DNA from: Anaerosacchariphilus hominis
GTDB lineage: Bacteria; Bacillota; Clostridia; Lachnospirales; Lachnospiraceae
DNA length: 64,000 nucleotides
Assembly: GCF_014290175.1 (NCBI RefSeq)
Contig: NZ_JACOOR010000005.1
Location: forward strand, 62,001-126,000
Direction: 5' to 3'
Part shown: positions 18,105 to 26,461 of the stretch, one piece after another
Layout of the letters: the number at the start of each line of letters is the position of its first letter
How positions within the stretch are numbered: position 1 is the first letter of the stretch
Translations under genes and position numbers: made by a program
Notes under the pieces: model-generated
The model's database searches: none
Seen by the model: the letters and a program-made list of their open reading frames with translations, nothing else
What the model was told of the DNA's origin: nothing

Positions 18105-19028
18105 TTACTTCTCATACTTCTTTGTTTTTCGTACCGCACGCTCTTTCAGCGCCTGTGCCCGGGACTTCATGTTCGGGTATGCGTTCATGGTACGTCTGGT
18201 AAATATATTCCCCATAGCTTTCAGCCGTTCAAGCCGCTTCTGCGCAATGCCGAACCGCTCAGCCAGTTCTGCTACCCGTTTCTCCTGACGTGCCTTAAAT
18301 TCCTCGGGGGACTCGCCCGCAAAGGCCACCATGGCATCCACCCGTTCCTCAAGGCGTCGCTTCATCTCAGGCAGGTACTCGGGCAGCCGGTAATGGGCCA
18401 GGCGGCCTTTGAGCTCCTCCGTACTCTCGTACAGTCTGGTATTCTGAATGTATTCGTAGAGCTCGTCCCGAATCACATCCATATTCCGCAGCTTCTCGCC
18501 GATCTGCATGGCATTCATGAAGGACATTCCGAAATCTACCGCGTACAAAAGAGTCACAATCCGCACCAGCAGCACTCCGGTAGCCATGCTGTACAGACTC
18601 ACGATCCCTTCTACAATGGGCTGGAATACATAGAACAAGATCACCGAAAAGACCCCCCATCCCAGAGATGCGCCCAGACAGATCCTGCCCTGAAAATTAT
18701 ACTTATTCTTGCTGTAATCCCACCAGCTCGTATGGAATATGGTTTCCATCAGAACCGCAGTCACATATTCCAGAATCGTAGGAACGACCACGCCGCCCAA
18801 GTATAAAATCAGGATGTTCCCCGAAATGGGTTTCAGAATTAGATATACAATCACAGCTCCAAAGCCATAAATCGTACACAGCGGGCCGGTGACGAAACCG
18901 CGGTTTACCAGTTTCTTTTCCTTCACCGAAACATAGCAGCTCTCCCAGAGCCAGCCCAGAAAACTGTAGATATAAAACCAGTTTATGATATGATAAAGGT
19001 CTTCTCCGGCAATCTGTACATTCCACAT
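18105..19028 (-). CDS. PF06541-type membrane protein (putative ABC transporter permease, CmpB-like)
   Basis: The 307-residue product starts MWNVQIAGEDLYHIINWFYIYSFLGWLWES and continues with ...NRGFVTGPLCTIYGFGA and FHTSWWDYSKNKYNFQGRICLGASLGWG, the hallmarks of PF06541 (putative ABC-transporter type IV). Five or six membrane helices occupy the first 190 residues; the C-terminal 110 residues form a charged, largely helical cytoplasmic domain. The ATG at 19028 has AAGGAG 9 nt upstream, whereas the longer frame to 19106 has none. Function is unknown; no ATPase partner is adjacent, so the transporter label is weak. Confidence 0.8.
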   Translation of the reverse strand: MWNVQIAGEDLYHIINWFYIYSFLGWLWESCYVSVKEKKLVNRGFVTGPLCTIYGFGAVIVYLILKPISGNILILYLGGVVVPTILEYVTAVLMETIFHTSWWDYSKNKYNFQGRICLGASLGWGVFSVILFYVFQPIVEGIVSLYSMATGVLLVRIVTLLYAVDFGMSFMNAMQIGEKLRNMDVIRDELYEYIQNTRLYESTEELKGRLAHYRLPEYLPEMKRRLEERVDAMVAFAGESPEEFKARQEKRVAELAERFGIAQKRLERLKAMGNIFTRRTMNAYPNMKSRAQALKERAVRKTKKYEK

Positions 19029-19094
19029 ACTGTCTTTCTCCTTCTGTATGAAATCACGTTTGCCTCGCAGATCATTTTTGTCTGAACAAGGCGC

Positions 19095-19124
19095 GAGGAC
19101 ACGCACGCTCCAGTGCCTGTCCTC
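19095..19124 (-). other. Intercistronic hairpin downstream of rpsA
   Basis: GAGGACA/TGTCCTC stem extended by GCAC/GTGC across one mismatch, 6-nt loop, lacking a T-tract. It may act as an mRNA 3' stabiliser for the rpsA segment rather than a terminator. Confidence 0.5.
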
Positions 19125-19162
19125 CCGTCAACTTATCCTTATGATAACGTTTTCTCTTCTGA

Positions 19163-20281
19163 TTACTCAGCGTCAGCTGCAACTGCGTCGATATCTACGT
19201 CAGCCACATCCTCGTCTGCTGCCTGTGCCTCTCCGTTCTGCAGAGCCTTCATGCTCAGAGAAATCTTCTTGTCCTCGCCATTGAAGTCTACAACCTTTGC
19301 CTCGATCTCCTGGCCGATGCTCAGTACGTCGGACGGCTTCTCTACGTGCTCTCTGGAAATCTGAGATACGTGAAGCAGTGCGTCTACGCCCGGCTCCAGC
19401 TCTACGAATGCGCCAAAGTCAGTCATTCTTGCTACCTTACCGGTAACTACGTTTCCTACTGCATATTTGTCAGCAGCGTACAGCCACGGATTCTGATCCT
19501 CAAACTTCAGGCTCAGGGCGATCTTGGTATCGCGGATATCCTTGATCAGGACTGTCAGCTTCTCGCCTACCTTGAATACCTTCTTCGGGTTCTCTACACG
19601 TCCCCAGGACATCTCGGAGATGTGAAGCAGGCCGTCTGCTCCGCCCAGGTCTACGAATGCGCCAAAATCGGTTACATTCTTTACAACGCCCTCTACCACA
19701 TCGCCCACATGGATGCGCTCGAAGAGCTCTTTCTGCTTCTCTGCCTTCTCAGCTACGATAAGCTGCTTACGGTTGCCGATGATGCGTCCGCGGCGCGGAT
19801 TGAACTCGGTGATTACGAAGCTGATCTCCTGGCCGTCATACTTTGCCAGATTCTTCTCATAAGTATCGGATACCAGGCTGGCCGGGATAAATACTCTGGA
19901 CTCATCTACGACTACGCTTAAGCCGCCGTCCAGTACCTGGGTAACTGTTGCGGTAAGAACTTCGCCATTCTCGAAAGCTTCCTTCAGACGCTTGCTGCCC
20001 TTCTCAGCAGCCAGACGCTTGTAGGTCAGGAGAACCTGTCCCTCGCCGTCGTTTACTTTCAGAACCTTTACTTCCATGGTGTCGCCCACATGAATCACGG
20101 TGGTCAGGTCTACCGGGCTGTTGCTGTACTCGTTCTTGGTCAGAATACCGTCGGATTTATAGCCTATGTTCAAGATGGCTTCATCTTCTTTGACATCAAT
20201 CACAGTGCCTTCGACAACCTCTCCGTTTCTTATTGTTTTCAGTGAATCCTCAAGCATTTGTTCAAAACTTAATTCTGACAT
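19163..20281 (-). CDS. rpsA: 30S ribosomal protein S1-like protein (four S1 domains)
   Basis: S1 proteins bind mRNA and help load it on the 30S subunit. The 372 residues contain four S1 RNA-binding domains (approximately 17-90, 101-170, 188-256 and 272-342). Domains 3 and 4 carry the VTDFGAFVDLGG.DGLLHISEMSWGRV pattern; domain 2 is divergent. Low-GC Gram-positives usually have four to five domains rather than the six of E. coli. The ATG at 20281 has a strong GAGGAGG and lies inside the ispH coding region, giving a 20-nt overlap in a different frame. In many clostridia ispH and rpsA are fused; here they are separate but coupled. Confidence 0.92.
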   Translation of the reverse strand: MSELSFEQMLEDSLKTIRNGEVVEGTVIDVKEDEAILNIGYKSDGILTKNEYSNSPVDLTTVIHVGDTMEVKVLKVNDGEGQVLLTYKRLAAEKGSKRLKEAFENGEVLTATVTQVLDGGLSVVVDESRVFIPASLVSDTYEKNLAKYDGQEISFVITEFNPRRGRIIGNRKQLIVAEKAEKQKELFERIHVGDVVEGVVKNVTDFGAFVDLGGADGLLHISEMSWGRVENPKKVFKVGEKLTVLIKDIRDTKIALSLKFEDQNPWLYAADKYAVGNVVTGKVARMTDFGAFVELEPGVDALLHVSQISREHVEKPSDVLSIGQEIEAKVVDFNGEDKKISLSMKALQNGEAQAADEDVADVDIDAVAADAE

Positions 20282-21113
20282 GTTTTTGAACCTCCTCAAT
20301 AATTTTGTTTGGGGTCGAAGCCCCTGCTGTAATACCTACGCAACGGATGGACTGCGATGTCTTCAAATCCAAATCATCAAGTGACTGTATATAGTAAGTA
20401 TTTTCACATTCTTTTTTACATATTTCAAATAGCTTTTGCGTGTTGGAGCTGTGGCGTCCTCCGATCACTATCATCGCATCTACATCGGATGCGATTTCAC
20501 GGGCTTCCGCCTGCCGTTCCTCTGTTGCACTGCAAATCGTATTTAAAACAATTATATCATACCCCTTTTTTGAAATAATTTCAACTATATCTTCAAATTT
20601 ATTGTAGTTAAATGTCGTCTGAGATACGATACACAGCTTTTCTCCCTCGGGCAAAGTAAAATTCTGGGCCTCTTCGACAGATTCCACCACATAGGAAACC
20701 TTTTCACACCAGCCCCGGATACCTTCCACCTCAGGATGCTTCGCGTTTCCCACAATCAGGATATGGCGCCCGTTCTGTTCCTCCCGCCGGGCGATTCGGT
20801 GAATCTTCTTCACAAAGGGGCAGGTGGCGTCCACCAGATTCACTCCCTGACGCTCCAGCAGGTCATAGACCTCTTTTCCTACGCCGTGAGCCCGGATAAT
20901 GACCGTTCCTTCAGTCACCTTTTCCAGCTCTTCCCGGGAATTCAACACCTGTACGCCCTTTTCCTCCAAATCCCGGACCACCATCTCGTTATGGACAATG
21001 GGGCCGTAGGTATAGATTCTATCCTCTTTCTGTTCCAACTGCTCATAGACTGTATTCACTGCCCGCTGTACGCCGAAGCAGAATCCGGCTGTCTTCGCCA
21101 GCTTTACTTCCAT
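20262..21113 (-). CDS. ispH: 4-hydroxy-3-methylbut-2-enyl diphosphate reductase (IspH/LytB)
   Basis: IspH performs the last step of the MEP isoprenoid pathway, giving IPP and DMAPP from HMBPP with an iron-sulfur cluster. The three cluster cysteines are visible: AGFCFGVQRAV (C12), DATCPFVKKIHRI (about C96) and NTICSATEERQ (about C193); also IVSQTTFN and VIGGRHSSNTQKL. The 283 residues are a normal length. Its last 20 nt are overlapped by the rpsA start. dxs and ispA of the same pathway lie at 61-64 kb. Confidence 0.97.
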   Translation of the reverse strand: MEVKLAKTAGFCFGVQRAVNTVYEQLEQKEDRIYTYGPIVHNEMVVRDLEEKGVQVLNSREELEKVTEGTVIIRAHGVGKEVYDLLERQGVNLVDATCPFVKKIHRIARREEQNGRHILIVGNAKHPEVEGIRGWCEKVSYVVESVEEAQNFTLPEGEKLCIVSQTTFNYNKFEDIVEIISKKGYDIIVLNTICSATEERQAEAREIASDVDAMIVIGGRHSSNTQKLFEICKKECENTYYIQSLDDLDLKTSQSIRCVGITAGASTPNKIIEEVQKHVRIKF

Positions 21114-21175
21114 TCTGTTTACCTCTTACTTTCTGACATGCCTTTCCAAATGGGCTTCTGATTTCAGGAGCTTAT

Positions 21176-21832
21176 TCAGTGAATCAGATCGGTGATTGTC
21201 TGAATTACCTGGTCAATGGTCATATCTGAGGAATCCACATACACGGCATCCTCCGCCTGGCGGAGAGGTGCGAACTCCCGCTCCATATCCCGCTTGTCCC
21301 GCTCGATAATATCAGCCTCGATGGCTGCCAGATCGCATGCCTCGCCCTTTGCGGCCAGCTCGTCATAGCGGCGTTTTGCACGACAGGCGCTGGAGGCGGT
21401 CAGATAGACCTTCACATTGGCCTTGGGCAACACGTAGGTACCGATATCACGGCCGTCCATGACCACATTCTCCCGCTCAGCCAGGGCCCGCTGGAGCTCT
21501 ACCAGCTTCAGGCGCACATCCTTATTCACGGAGGACGCGGAGGCCATATTACCTACCTCCTCAGTGCGGAGCAGTCCGGTCACGTTCTCGCCGTTCAGCA
21601 GCACCTGCTGTAAGCCCTCCTTGTATACAATGGTAATATCTGCGTCATGACTGGCCGCGCTGATCTTTTCCGGTTCAGCCGCGCTGATGCCCCGGCGCAG
21701 CAGATACAGGGCCATGGCCCGGTACATGGCCCCGGTGTCCACATAGATGTAGCCCATTTTCTTTGCCACTGCCTTGGCAATGGTGCTTTTTCCGGCTCCC
21801 GCCGGTCCGTCAATCGCTATCTGATAAGTCAT
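21176..21832 (-). CDS. cmk: Cytidylate kinase
   Basis: Cmk phosphorylates CMP and dCMP. The 218 residues start MTYQIAIDGPAGAGKSTIAKAVAKKMGYIYVDTGAMYRA (P-loop and CMP-binding region), with MDGRDIGTYVLPKANVKVYLTAS and IIERDKRDMERE.APL further on. The ATG at 21832 has GAGGAGGAG; the longer frame from 21853 has no site. The order HI0933-cmk-ispH-rpsA is standard for clostridia. Confidence 0.97.
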   Translation of the reverse strand: MTYQIAIDGPAGAGKSTIAKAVAKKMGYIYVDTGAMYRAMALYLLRRGISAAEPEKISAASHDADITIVYKEGLQQVLLNGENVTGLLRTEEVGNMASASSVNKDVRLKLVELQRALAERENVVMDGRDIGTYVLPKANVKVYLTASSACRAKRRYDELAAKGEACDLAAIEADIIERDKRDMEREFAPLRQAEDAVYVDSSDMTIDQVIQTITDLIH

Positions 21833-21862
21833 AAGCTCCTCCTCGATTCTCAATGATACCGT

Positions 21863-23089
21863 TTATACCGCATTACCGGCTGCGTAGGCTGTGGACCAGG
21901 CAATCTGCAGATTGAAGCCGCCGGTCACCGCGTCCAGATCCAGTACCTCGCCGATAAAGTATAAGCCCTTTACATATTTCGACTCCATGGTGGAAGGATT
22001 GATCTCCTTCACTGCCACACCGCCCTTGGTGATAATGGCCTCTTTGTAATCCCGAAGACCTGTCACGGTCATGGGTAAGCTTTTGGTCAGTTTCACAAAG
22101 CCCTGCCGTTCTTCCCGGGAGATGTCGTGTACCTTTTTATCCGGCTCGATGTCGCCAAGGGCAATCATCACAGGCGTCAGCTTCGCCGGGAACAGGCTGC
22201 CAATCACATTTTTGAAGCTCTTGTTCTGATTTGCGTCAAACTCCCTTAAAATCCGCTGGTCAAGCTGTTCCTCCGAAAGGGCCGGTTTTAAGTCCAGCAC
22301 TGCCCGAAGCTCCTGCTTGGCTGCCAGGGCTCCCACGTAGCTGCTGGCCGTCAGAACCAACGGTCCGGTGATCCCGAAATGGGTGAACATCATCTCTCCA
22401 AACTCCCGGGATACCTCTTTCTTTCCATTATAGATGCGAAGCTCCACATTTTTCAAAGAAAGCCCCTGCAGCTCTTTTACAAAGTCCTCCCGGATATTAA
22501 AGGGCGTCAGAGAGGGAATGCAGTCCGTCACCTTATGTCCCGCCTCTTTTGCGAAACGGTAGCCGTCACCGGTGGATCCAGTCACCGGATAGGAAAGGCC
22601 TCCGGTGGCTACCATAACTGCGTCGCCATCCACCCGGGTCTGATCCGCCAGGAGCAGGCCCTTTGCCTGTCCGTCTGTGATGAGCAGGTCTCTTACCTCT
22701 GTGTTCAAATGTACCTCCACGCCCGCACGCCGCATGCTGCGGCGCAGGGTATCCAGCACATCCGCCGATTTATCTGATAAAGGAAAGACACGGTCGCCCC
22801 GCTCAGTTTTGATTTTCAGCCCCTCGTCCTCGAAAAAGGCCATGGCATCCTGATTGGTAAAACCGTAAAAAGCGCTGTATAAAAACCGGCTGTTGGTCCG
22901 CACGCTGGCGAAAAGGGTGTCCATGTCGCAGGCGTTGGTCAGGTTACACCGCCCCTTGCCTGTGATGTAAAGCTTCTTGCCCAGTTTCTCATTTTTTTCG
23001 TATACGTGAACCTCATGGCCGTTCCGGGCCGCGAAAATGGAAGCCAGCATACCGGCTGCGCCGCCGCCCACGATTAAAACCTTACTCAT
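21863..23089 (-). CDS. NAD(P)/FAD-dependent oxidoreductase, HI0933/YhiN family
   Basis: The 408 residues open with the FAD dinucleotide fold VLIVGGGAAGMLASIFAARNGHEVHVYEKNEKLGKKLYITGKGRCNLTN, the family signature. Later come MVATGGLSYPVTGSTGDGYRFAKEAGHK, PSLTPFN and the C-terminal FAD motif IGEVLDLDAVTGGFNLQIAWSTAYAAG. The substrate is unknown. The ATG at 23089 has AGGAG 7 nt upstream; the longer frame would start inside the 147-bp repeat. It leads the cmk-ispH-rpsA cluster. Confidence 0.92.
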   Translation of the reverse strand: MSKVLIVGGGAAGMLASIFAARNGHEVHVYEKNEKLGKKLYITGKGRCNLTNACDMDTLFASVRTNSRFLYSAFYGFTNQDAMAFFEDEGLKIKTERGDRVFPLSDKSADVLDTLRRSMRRAGVEVHLNTEVRDLLITDGQAKGLLLADQTRVDGDAVMVATGGLSYPVTGSTGDGYRFAKEAGHKVTDCIPSLTPFNIREDFVKELQGLSLKNVELRIYNGKKEVSREFGEMMFTHFGITGPLVLTASSYVGALAAKQELRAVLDLKPALSEEQLDQRILREFDANQNKSFKNVIGSLFPAKLTPVMIALGDIEPDKKVHDISREERQGFVKLTKSLPMTVTGLRDYKEAIITKGGVAVKEINPSTMESKYVKGLYFIGEVLDLDAVTGGFNLQIAWSTAYAAGNAV

Positions 23090-23139
23090 CCGCAAACTCC
23101 TGTTATGATAATTTAAAAATAGAAATTTCCTATTATATA

Positions 23140-23286
23140 AAAAAGAATGTGCCGTTGGCACATTCTCGCGCCGAGGCGCGGTTGCCTTGGCAACCATCTA
23201 CCACTGCGCCGAGTGCGCATCTTTGCAAGCTCTGCTTGCTTTTATGGAATAGGGAATTCTATCGGAATTTCCTATTCCATGAAAAA
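23140..23286 (-). repeat. 147-bp dispersed multi-hairpin element, copy 1
   Basis: Nearly identical to 56864-57010: I count five differences in 147 aligned bases with no gaps. The element is a string of hairpins: GAATGTGCC/GGCACATTC (3-nt loop), CGCGC/GCGCG, GGTTGC/GCAACC, TGCGC/GCGCA, GCAAGC/GCTTGC, and a long outer stem beginning ATGGAATAGG/CCTATTCCAT. No reading frame is shared between copies and there are no terminal inverted repeats. Read on the minus strand, like its flanking genes, it begins in the T-tract of the terminator after the OadA-like gene and ends in the GAATGTGCC hairpin plus TTTTTT, itself terminator-like. Confidence 0.85.
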
Positions 23287-23315
23287 CAGCGTCGACGAAA
23301 CCCGCCAACGCTGTT
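23282..23315 (-). terminator. Terminator of the sodium-pump operon (after oadA-like gene)
   Basis: AACAGCG/CGCTGTT stem with a 17-nt loop followed on the minus strand by TTTTTC. The T-tract forms the first bases of the dispersed element. Confidence 0.6.
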
Positions 23316-23352
23316 AGTGTACCACATTTTTGCCGGATCGGCAATCTGTGAT

Positions 23353-24759
23353 TTAAACCGGATATGCTCCATTCTCGGTGTCTGCCACAGTGGCATCCAT
23401 CTTCTTCTGCTGTGCGTCTCTGTACTTGAAGAAATCGGTAGCTACCTGCGGGAACAGTGCGTAGGTCAGAACGTCCTCCGGCTGCTCCTCGTACTGCTTC
23501 ATCTCGCTCTCCAGAGTCGGAAGCTCGTTGGGAACCAGGTCTGCCGGACGGCAGGTGATCACCTCGGCGTCGCCGATACACTTCTTCTGAACCTCCGGAT
23601 TGAAGGGCTTTACTGTCTTTCCGTAGTGTCCGGACAGCAGGTCCTTGGACTCCTTGGTTACCATCTTGTAACGCTCACCGCCTACTACGTTCATAACAGC
23701 CTGTGTACCTACAATCTGGGAGGACGGCGTTACCAGCGGGCACTCACCGAAGTCCTTACGTACACGCGGAACCTCCTCCAACACCTCGTAGTACTTGTCG
23801 GAAGCACCCAGATCCTTCAGCTGGGAAGTCAGGTTGGACAGCATACCGCCCGGTACCTGATACAGCAGGGTCTTGATATTAACTCCCAGGTTCTTCGGAT
23901 TCAGCAGGCCGCTCTCCAGAGCCTCGTCGCGCATGGGACGGAAGTAATCCGCAATCTCAGCCAGAAGCTTCTGGTCATAGCCTGTGTCATAGGGTGTGCC
24001 CTTAAATGTCTCGACCATAACCTCGGTGGCCGGCTGGGAAGTACCCAGAGCAAAGGGAGACATAGCACAGTCGATGACGTCTACGCCGGCCTCTACTGCC
24101 TTTAAGTAGGTCATGGAAGCCACGCCGGAGGTATAGTGTGTATGCAGCTGAATCGGGATCTTAACGGTCTCTTTCAGTGCCTTAACCAGCTCAGTAGCCT
24201 TATACGGAAGCAACAGGCCCGCCATATCCTTGATACAGATGGAATTTGCGCCCATCTCCTCGATATTCTTGGCCATGGTGGTCCAGTACTCCAGGGTGTA
24301 CGCGTCGCCCAGGGTGTAGGACAGCGCTACCTGTGCGTGGCCCTTCTCTTTATTAGCCGCCTTTACTGCGGTCTGCAGATTGCGCAAGTCGTTCAGACAG
24401 TCAAAGATACGAATGATATCAATACCATTCGCGATGGACTTCTGTACGAAATACTCTACCACATCGTCGCCATAGGGACGATAGCCCAGGATATTCTGTC
24501 CACGGAACAGCATCTGCAGCGGAGTCTTCTTGGCTTTGTCTTTGATTTTACGAAGTCTCTCCCAGGGATCCTCATGCAGGAAACGAAGGGATGCGTCGAA
24601 GGTAGCTCCTCCCCAGCACTCCAGGGAATGGTAGCCTACCTGATCCAGTTTTTCCACGATGGGCAGCATCTGCTCTGTGGACATACGTGTAGCGATCAGG
24701 GACTGATGCGCGTCACGCAGGATAGTCTCGGTAATCTGTACCGGTTTGATATCTGACAT
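23353..24759 (-). CDS. Carboxyltransferase, OadA / PycB / transcarboxylase 5S type
   Basis: The 468-residue protein is a pyruvate carboxyltransferase-type TIM barrel: ITETILRDAHQSLIATRMSTEQMLP (metal Asp), GYHSLECWGGATFD, MLFRGQNILGYRPYGDDVVEYFV, ICIKDMAGLLLPYKATELV with the catalytic-type Lys, and HTHYTSG (metal His). A conserved C-terminal PYC-OADA domain follows (LTSQL, GYGKTVKPFNPEV-like). It lacks a fused biotin domain; the carrier is a separate gene upstream. It transfers CO2 between oxaloacetate/pyruvate and biotin. The ATG at 24759 has AGGAGG; the ORF extension upstream is not used. Last gene of the operon. Confidence 0.92.
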   Translation of the reverse strand: MSDIKPVQITETILRDAHQSLIATRMSTEQMLPIVEKLDQVGYHSLECWGGATFDASLRFLHEDPWERLRKIKDKAKKTPLQMLFRGQNILGYRPYGDDVVEYFVQKSIANGIDIIRIFDCLNDLRNLQTAVKAANKEKGHAQVALSYTLGDAYTLEYWTTMAKNIEEMGANSICIKDMAGLLLPYKATELVKALKETVKIPIQLHTHYTSGVASMTYLKAVEAGVDVIDCAMSPFALGTSQPATEVMVETFKGTPYDTGYDQKLLAEIADYFRPMRDEALESGLLNPKNLGVNIKTLLYQVPGGMLSNLTSQLKDLGASDKYYEVLEEVPRVRKDFGECPLVTPSSQIVGTQAVMNVVGGERYKMVTKESKDLLSGHYGKTVKPFNPEVQKKCIGDAEVITCRPADLVPNELPTLESEMKQYEEQPEDVLTYALFPQVATDFFKYRDAQQKKMDATVADTENGAYPV

Positions 24760-24816
24760 GATATTTCCTCCTATTTTACTAATGAAGTTAAGGTCAAAAA
24801 GTCTTTTGCCCCTAAC

Positions 24817-24874
24817 AGGATGCCACAGAATTACTCCCGCTGCTTTGCAGCTCCCGTAATTCTGCAAGTATCCT
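24817..24874 (-). other. Long intercistronic hairpin between oadB and the OadA-like gene
   Basis: Nested stems AGGAT/ATCCT, CAGAATTAC/GTAATTCTG and GCTGC/GCAGC, with a symmetric TCCC/TCCC internal loop and a 3-nt apical loop, starting at the oadB stop codon. There is no adjacent T-tract, so it looks like an mRNA stability or processing element that may set the expression ratio of the last gene. Confidence 0.6.
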
Positions 24875-26021
24875 AAATCCCGAAAATTGCCATAAAGGTT
24901 CCGGCTGCTACGGCCGTACCGATAACTCCGGCTACGTTCGGTCCCATGGCATGCATCAGCAGGAAGTTGGTCGGATCTGCTTCCGCTCCTACCTTCTGTG
25001 ATACACGGGCTGCCATCGGAACTGCGGAAACTCCGGCGGAACCGATCAGCGGGTTAATCTTGCCCTTGCTGAGCACGCACATAAGCTTGCCCAGAAGAAC
25101 GCCGGCCGCGGTACCGAACGCGAACGCAATCAGACCCAGGGCTACGATCTTCAGTGTGCTGATATTCAGGAATGCCTCTGCGCTGGTGGTTGCTCCTACG
25201 GAGGTACCAAGCAGAATAACAACGATGTACATCAGGGCGTTGGACGCTGTATCCATCAGCTGACGTACCACGCCGGACTCGCGGAACAGGTTACCCAGCA
25301 TCAGGGCACCTACCAGCGGAGCGGTGGTCGGCAGGATCAGGCAGACAACGATGGTTACAATAATCGGGAACAGGATCTTCTCCAGCTTAGATACCGGACG
25401 AAGCTGCTCCATCTTAATTTTACGCTCTTTCTCGGTTGTCAGCAGCTTCATGATAGGCGGCTGAATAATCGGAACCAGAGACATATAGGAATAAGCAGCT
25501 ACCGCAATGGGTCCAAGCAAAGCGGTCTGCTCCAGCTTTCCGGCCAGGAAGATGGAAGTCGGGCCGTCTGCTCCACCGATGATGGAGATAGCCGCTGCCG
25601 CCTTGTCGGAAAAGCCCATGAGCATAGCGCCCAGATAAGCTGCGAAAATACCGAACTGAGCTGCCGCTCCCAGAAGGAAGCTCTTCGGATTCGCGATCAG
25701 CGGACCGAAGTCGGTCATGGCTCCGACGCCCATGAAGATCAGGGACGGCAGGACAGACCACTCATCCAGTACATAGAAGTAGTACAAAAGTCCGCCTACT
25801 CCGTTTGATGTTTCCTCCGGACTTGCGATAATATCCGGATAAATATTTACAAGAAGCATACCAAAAGCGATCGGAACCAGAAGAAGAGGCTCGTACTCTT
25901 TTTTGATAGCCAGATACAGGAACACGCATGCCACCAGGACCATGACGTAATTTCCCCAGGTCAGGTTAAAAAACGCGGTCTGATGCATGAGGTTTCCCAG
26001 GGTTTCTAAAATGTATCCCAT
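24873..26021 (-). CDS. Sodium-pumping decarboxylase, beta subunit (OadB/MmdB/GcdB type)
   Basis: The 382-residue membrane protein is the Na+ translocating subunit that decarboxylates carboxybiotin and exports Na+. Signature parts are [34 protein letters not shown] and [17 protein letters not shown] (residues 147 onward, including the functional Asp). Others are [24 protein letters not shown] and the C-terminal [16 protein letters not shown].....[17 protein letters not shown]. Around ten membrane segments. GGAGGT precedes the ATG. It follows the biotin carrier by 37 nt. The same 15-residue peptide [15 protein letters not shown] occurs in the M56 protein at 45964-46008. Confidence 0.95.
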   Translation of the reverse strand: MGYILETLGNLMHQTAFFNLTWGNYVMVLVACVFLYLAIKKEYEPLLLVPIAFGMLLVNIYPDIIASPEETSNGVGGLLYYFYVLDEWSVLPSLIFMGVGAMTDFGPLIANPKSFLLGAAAQFGIFAAYLGAMLMGFSDKAAAAISIIGGADGPTSIFLAGKLEQTALLGPIAVAAYSYMSLVPIIQPPIMKLLTTEKERKIKMEQLRPVSKLEKILFPIIVTIVVCLILPTTAPLVGALMLGNLFRESGVVRQLMDTASNALMYIVVILLGTSVGATTSAEAFLNISTLKIVALGLIAFAFGTAAGVLLGKLMCVLSKGKINPLIGSAGVSAVPMAARVSQKVGAEADPTNFLLMHAMGPNVAGVIGTAVAAGTFMAIFGI

Positions 26022-26058
26022 GTCTTAACCTCCGTTGATTTCTCTTAAGGCTATGCCA

Positions 26059-26430
26059 TTAGTTCAGGGATGCCAGTAAATCTCCGGACTCTACAGCCTG
26101 GCCTACGCTTACGTTGATGCCTGCTACGGTGCCGTCCTGGGGTGCTACTACCGGGATCTCCATCTTCATTGCCTCAAGAATGATGATGCTGTCACCAGAC
26201 TTCACTGCCTGTCCGACACTTGCTTCTACCTTCAGTACCTTGCCCGGTACGGAAGCTTTTACTGCTACTGCGCCTGCTGCCGCGGGAGCTGCTGCCTTCG
26301 GAGCTGCTGCCGGTGCCGGTGCTGCTGCGGGAGCTGCCGCTGCGGGAGCTGCTGCTACTGCGCCTGCGCCCTTTTCTTCTACGACTACATCATAAGCTAC
26401 GCCATTTACGGTAATTGTATAATTTTTCAT
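26059..26430 (-). CDS. Biotin carboxyl carrier protein of the sodium-pump complex
   Basis: The 123 residues consist of a short N-terminal part (MKNYTITVNGVAYDVVVEE), an Ala/Pro-rich flexible linker (about 25-55) and a biotinyl domain with the biotin-acceptor motif EAMKME, followed by GTVAGINVSVGQAVESGDLLASL. It shuttles carboxybiotin between the carboxyltransferases and the OadB pump, like the 1.3S subunit of transcarboxylase or MmdC. The ATG at 26430 has AGGAGG; the extended frame to 26520 reads through the end of the upstream gene and is not used. Confidence 0.95.
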   Translation of the reverse strand: MKNYTITVNGVAYDVVVEEKGAGAVAAAPAAAAPAAAPAPAAAPKAAAPAAAGAVAVKASVPGKVLKVEASVGQAVKSGDSIIILEAMKMEIPVVAPQDGTVAGINVSVGQAVESGDLLASLN

Positions 26431-26461
26431 TTCTATGAATCCTCCTAAATATGAGCATGCG

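Noticed and set aside
23140..23286. tRNA-like string GCGCAGTGGTAGA in the dispersed element
   Set aside because: It resembles a tRNA D-arm, but there is no acceptor stem, anticodon arm or T-arm arranged as a cloverleaf, so it is not a tRNA gene.
23198..23581. Minus-strand frames running into the repeat (also 56911-57267)
   Set aside because: The two frames read the repeat differently and share no protein; they are tails of out-of-frame ORFs in the flanking genes.
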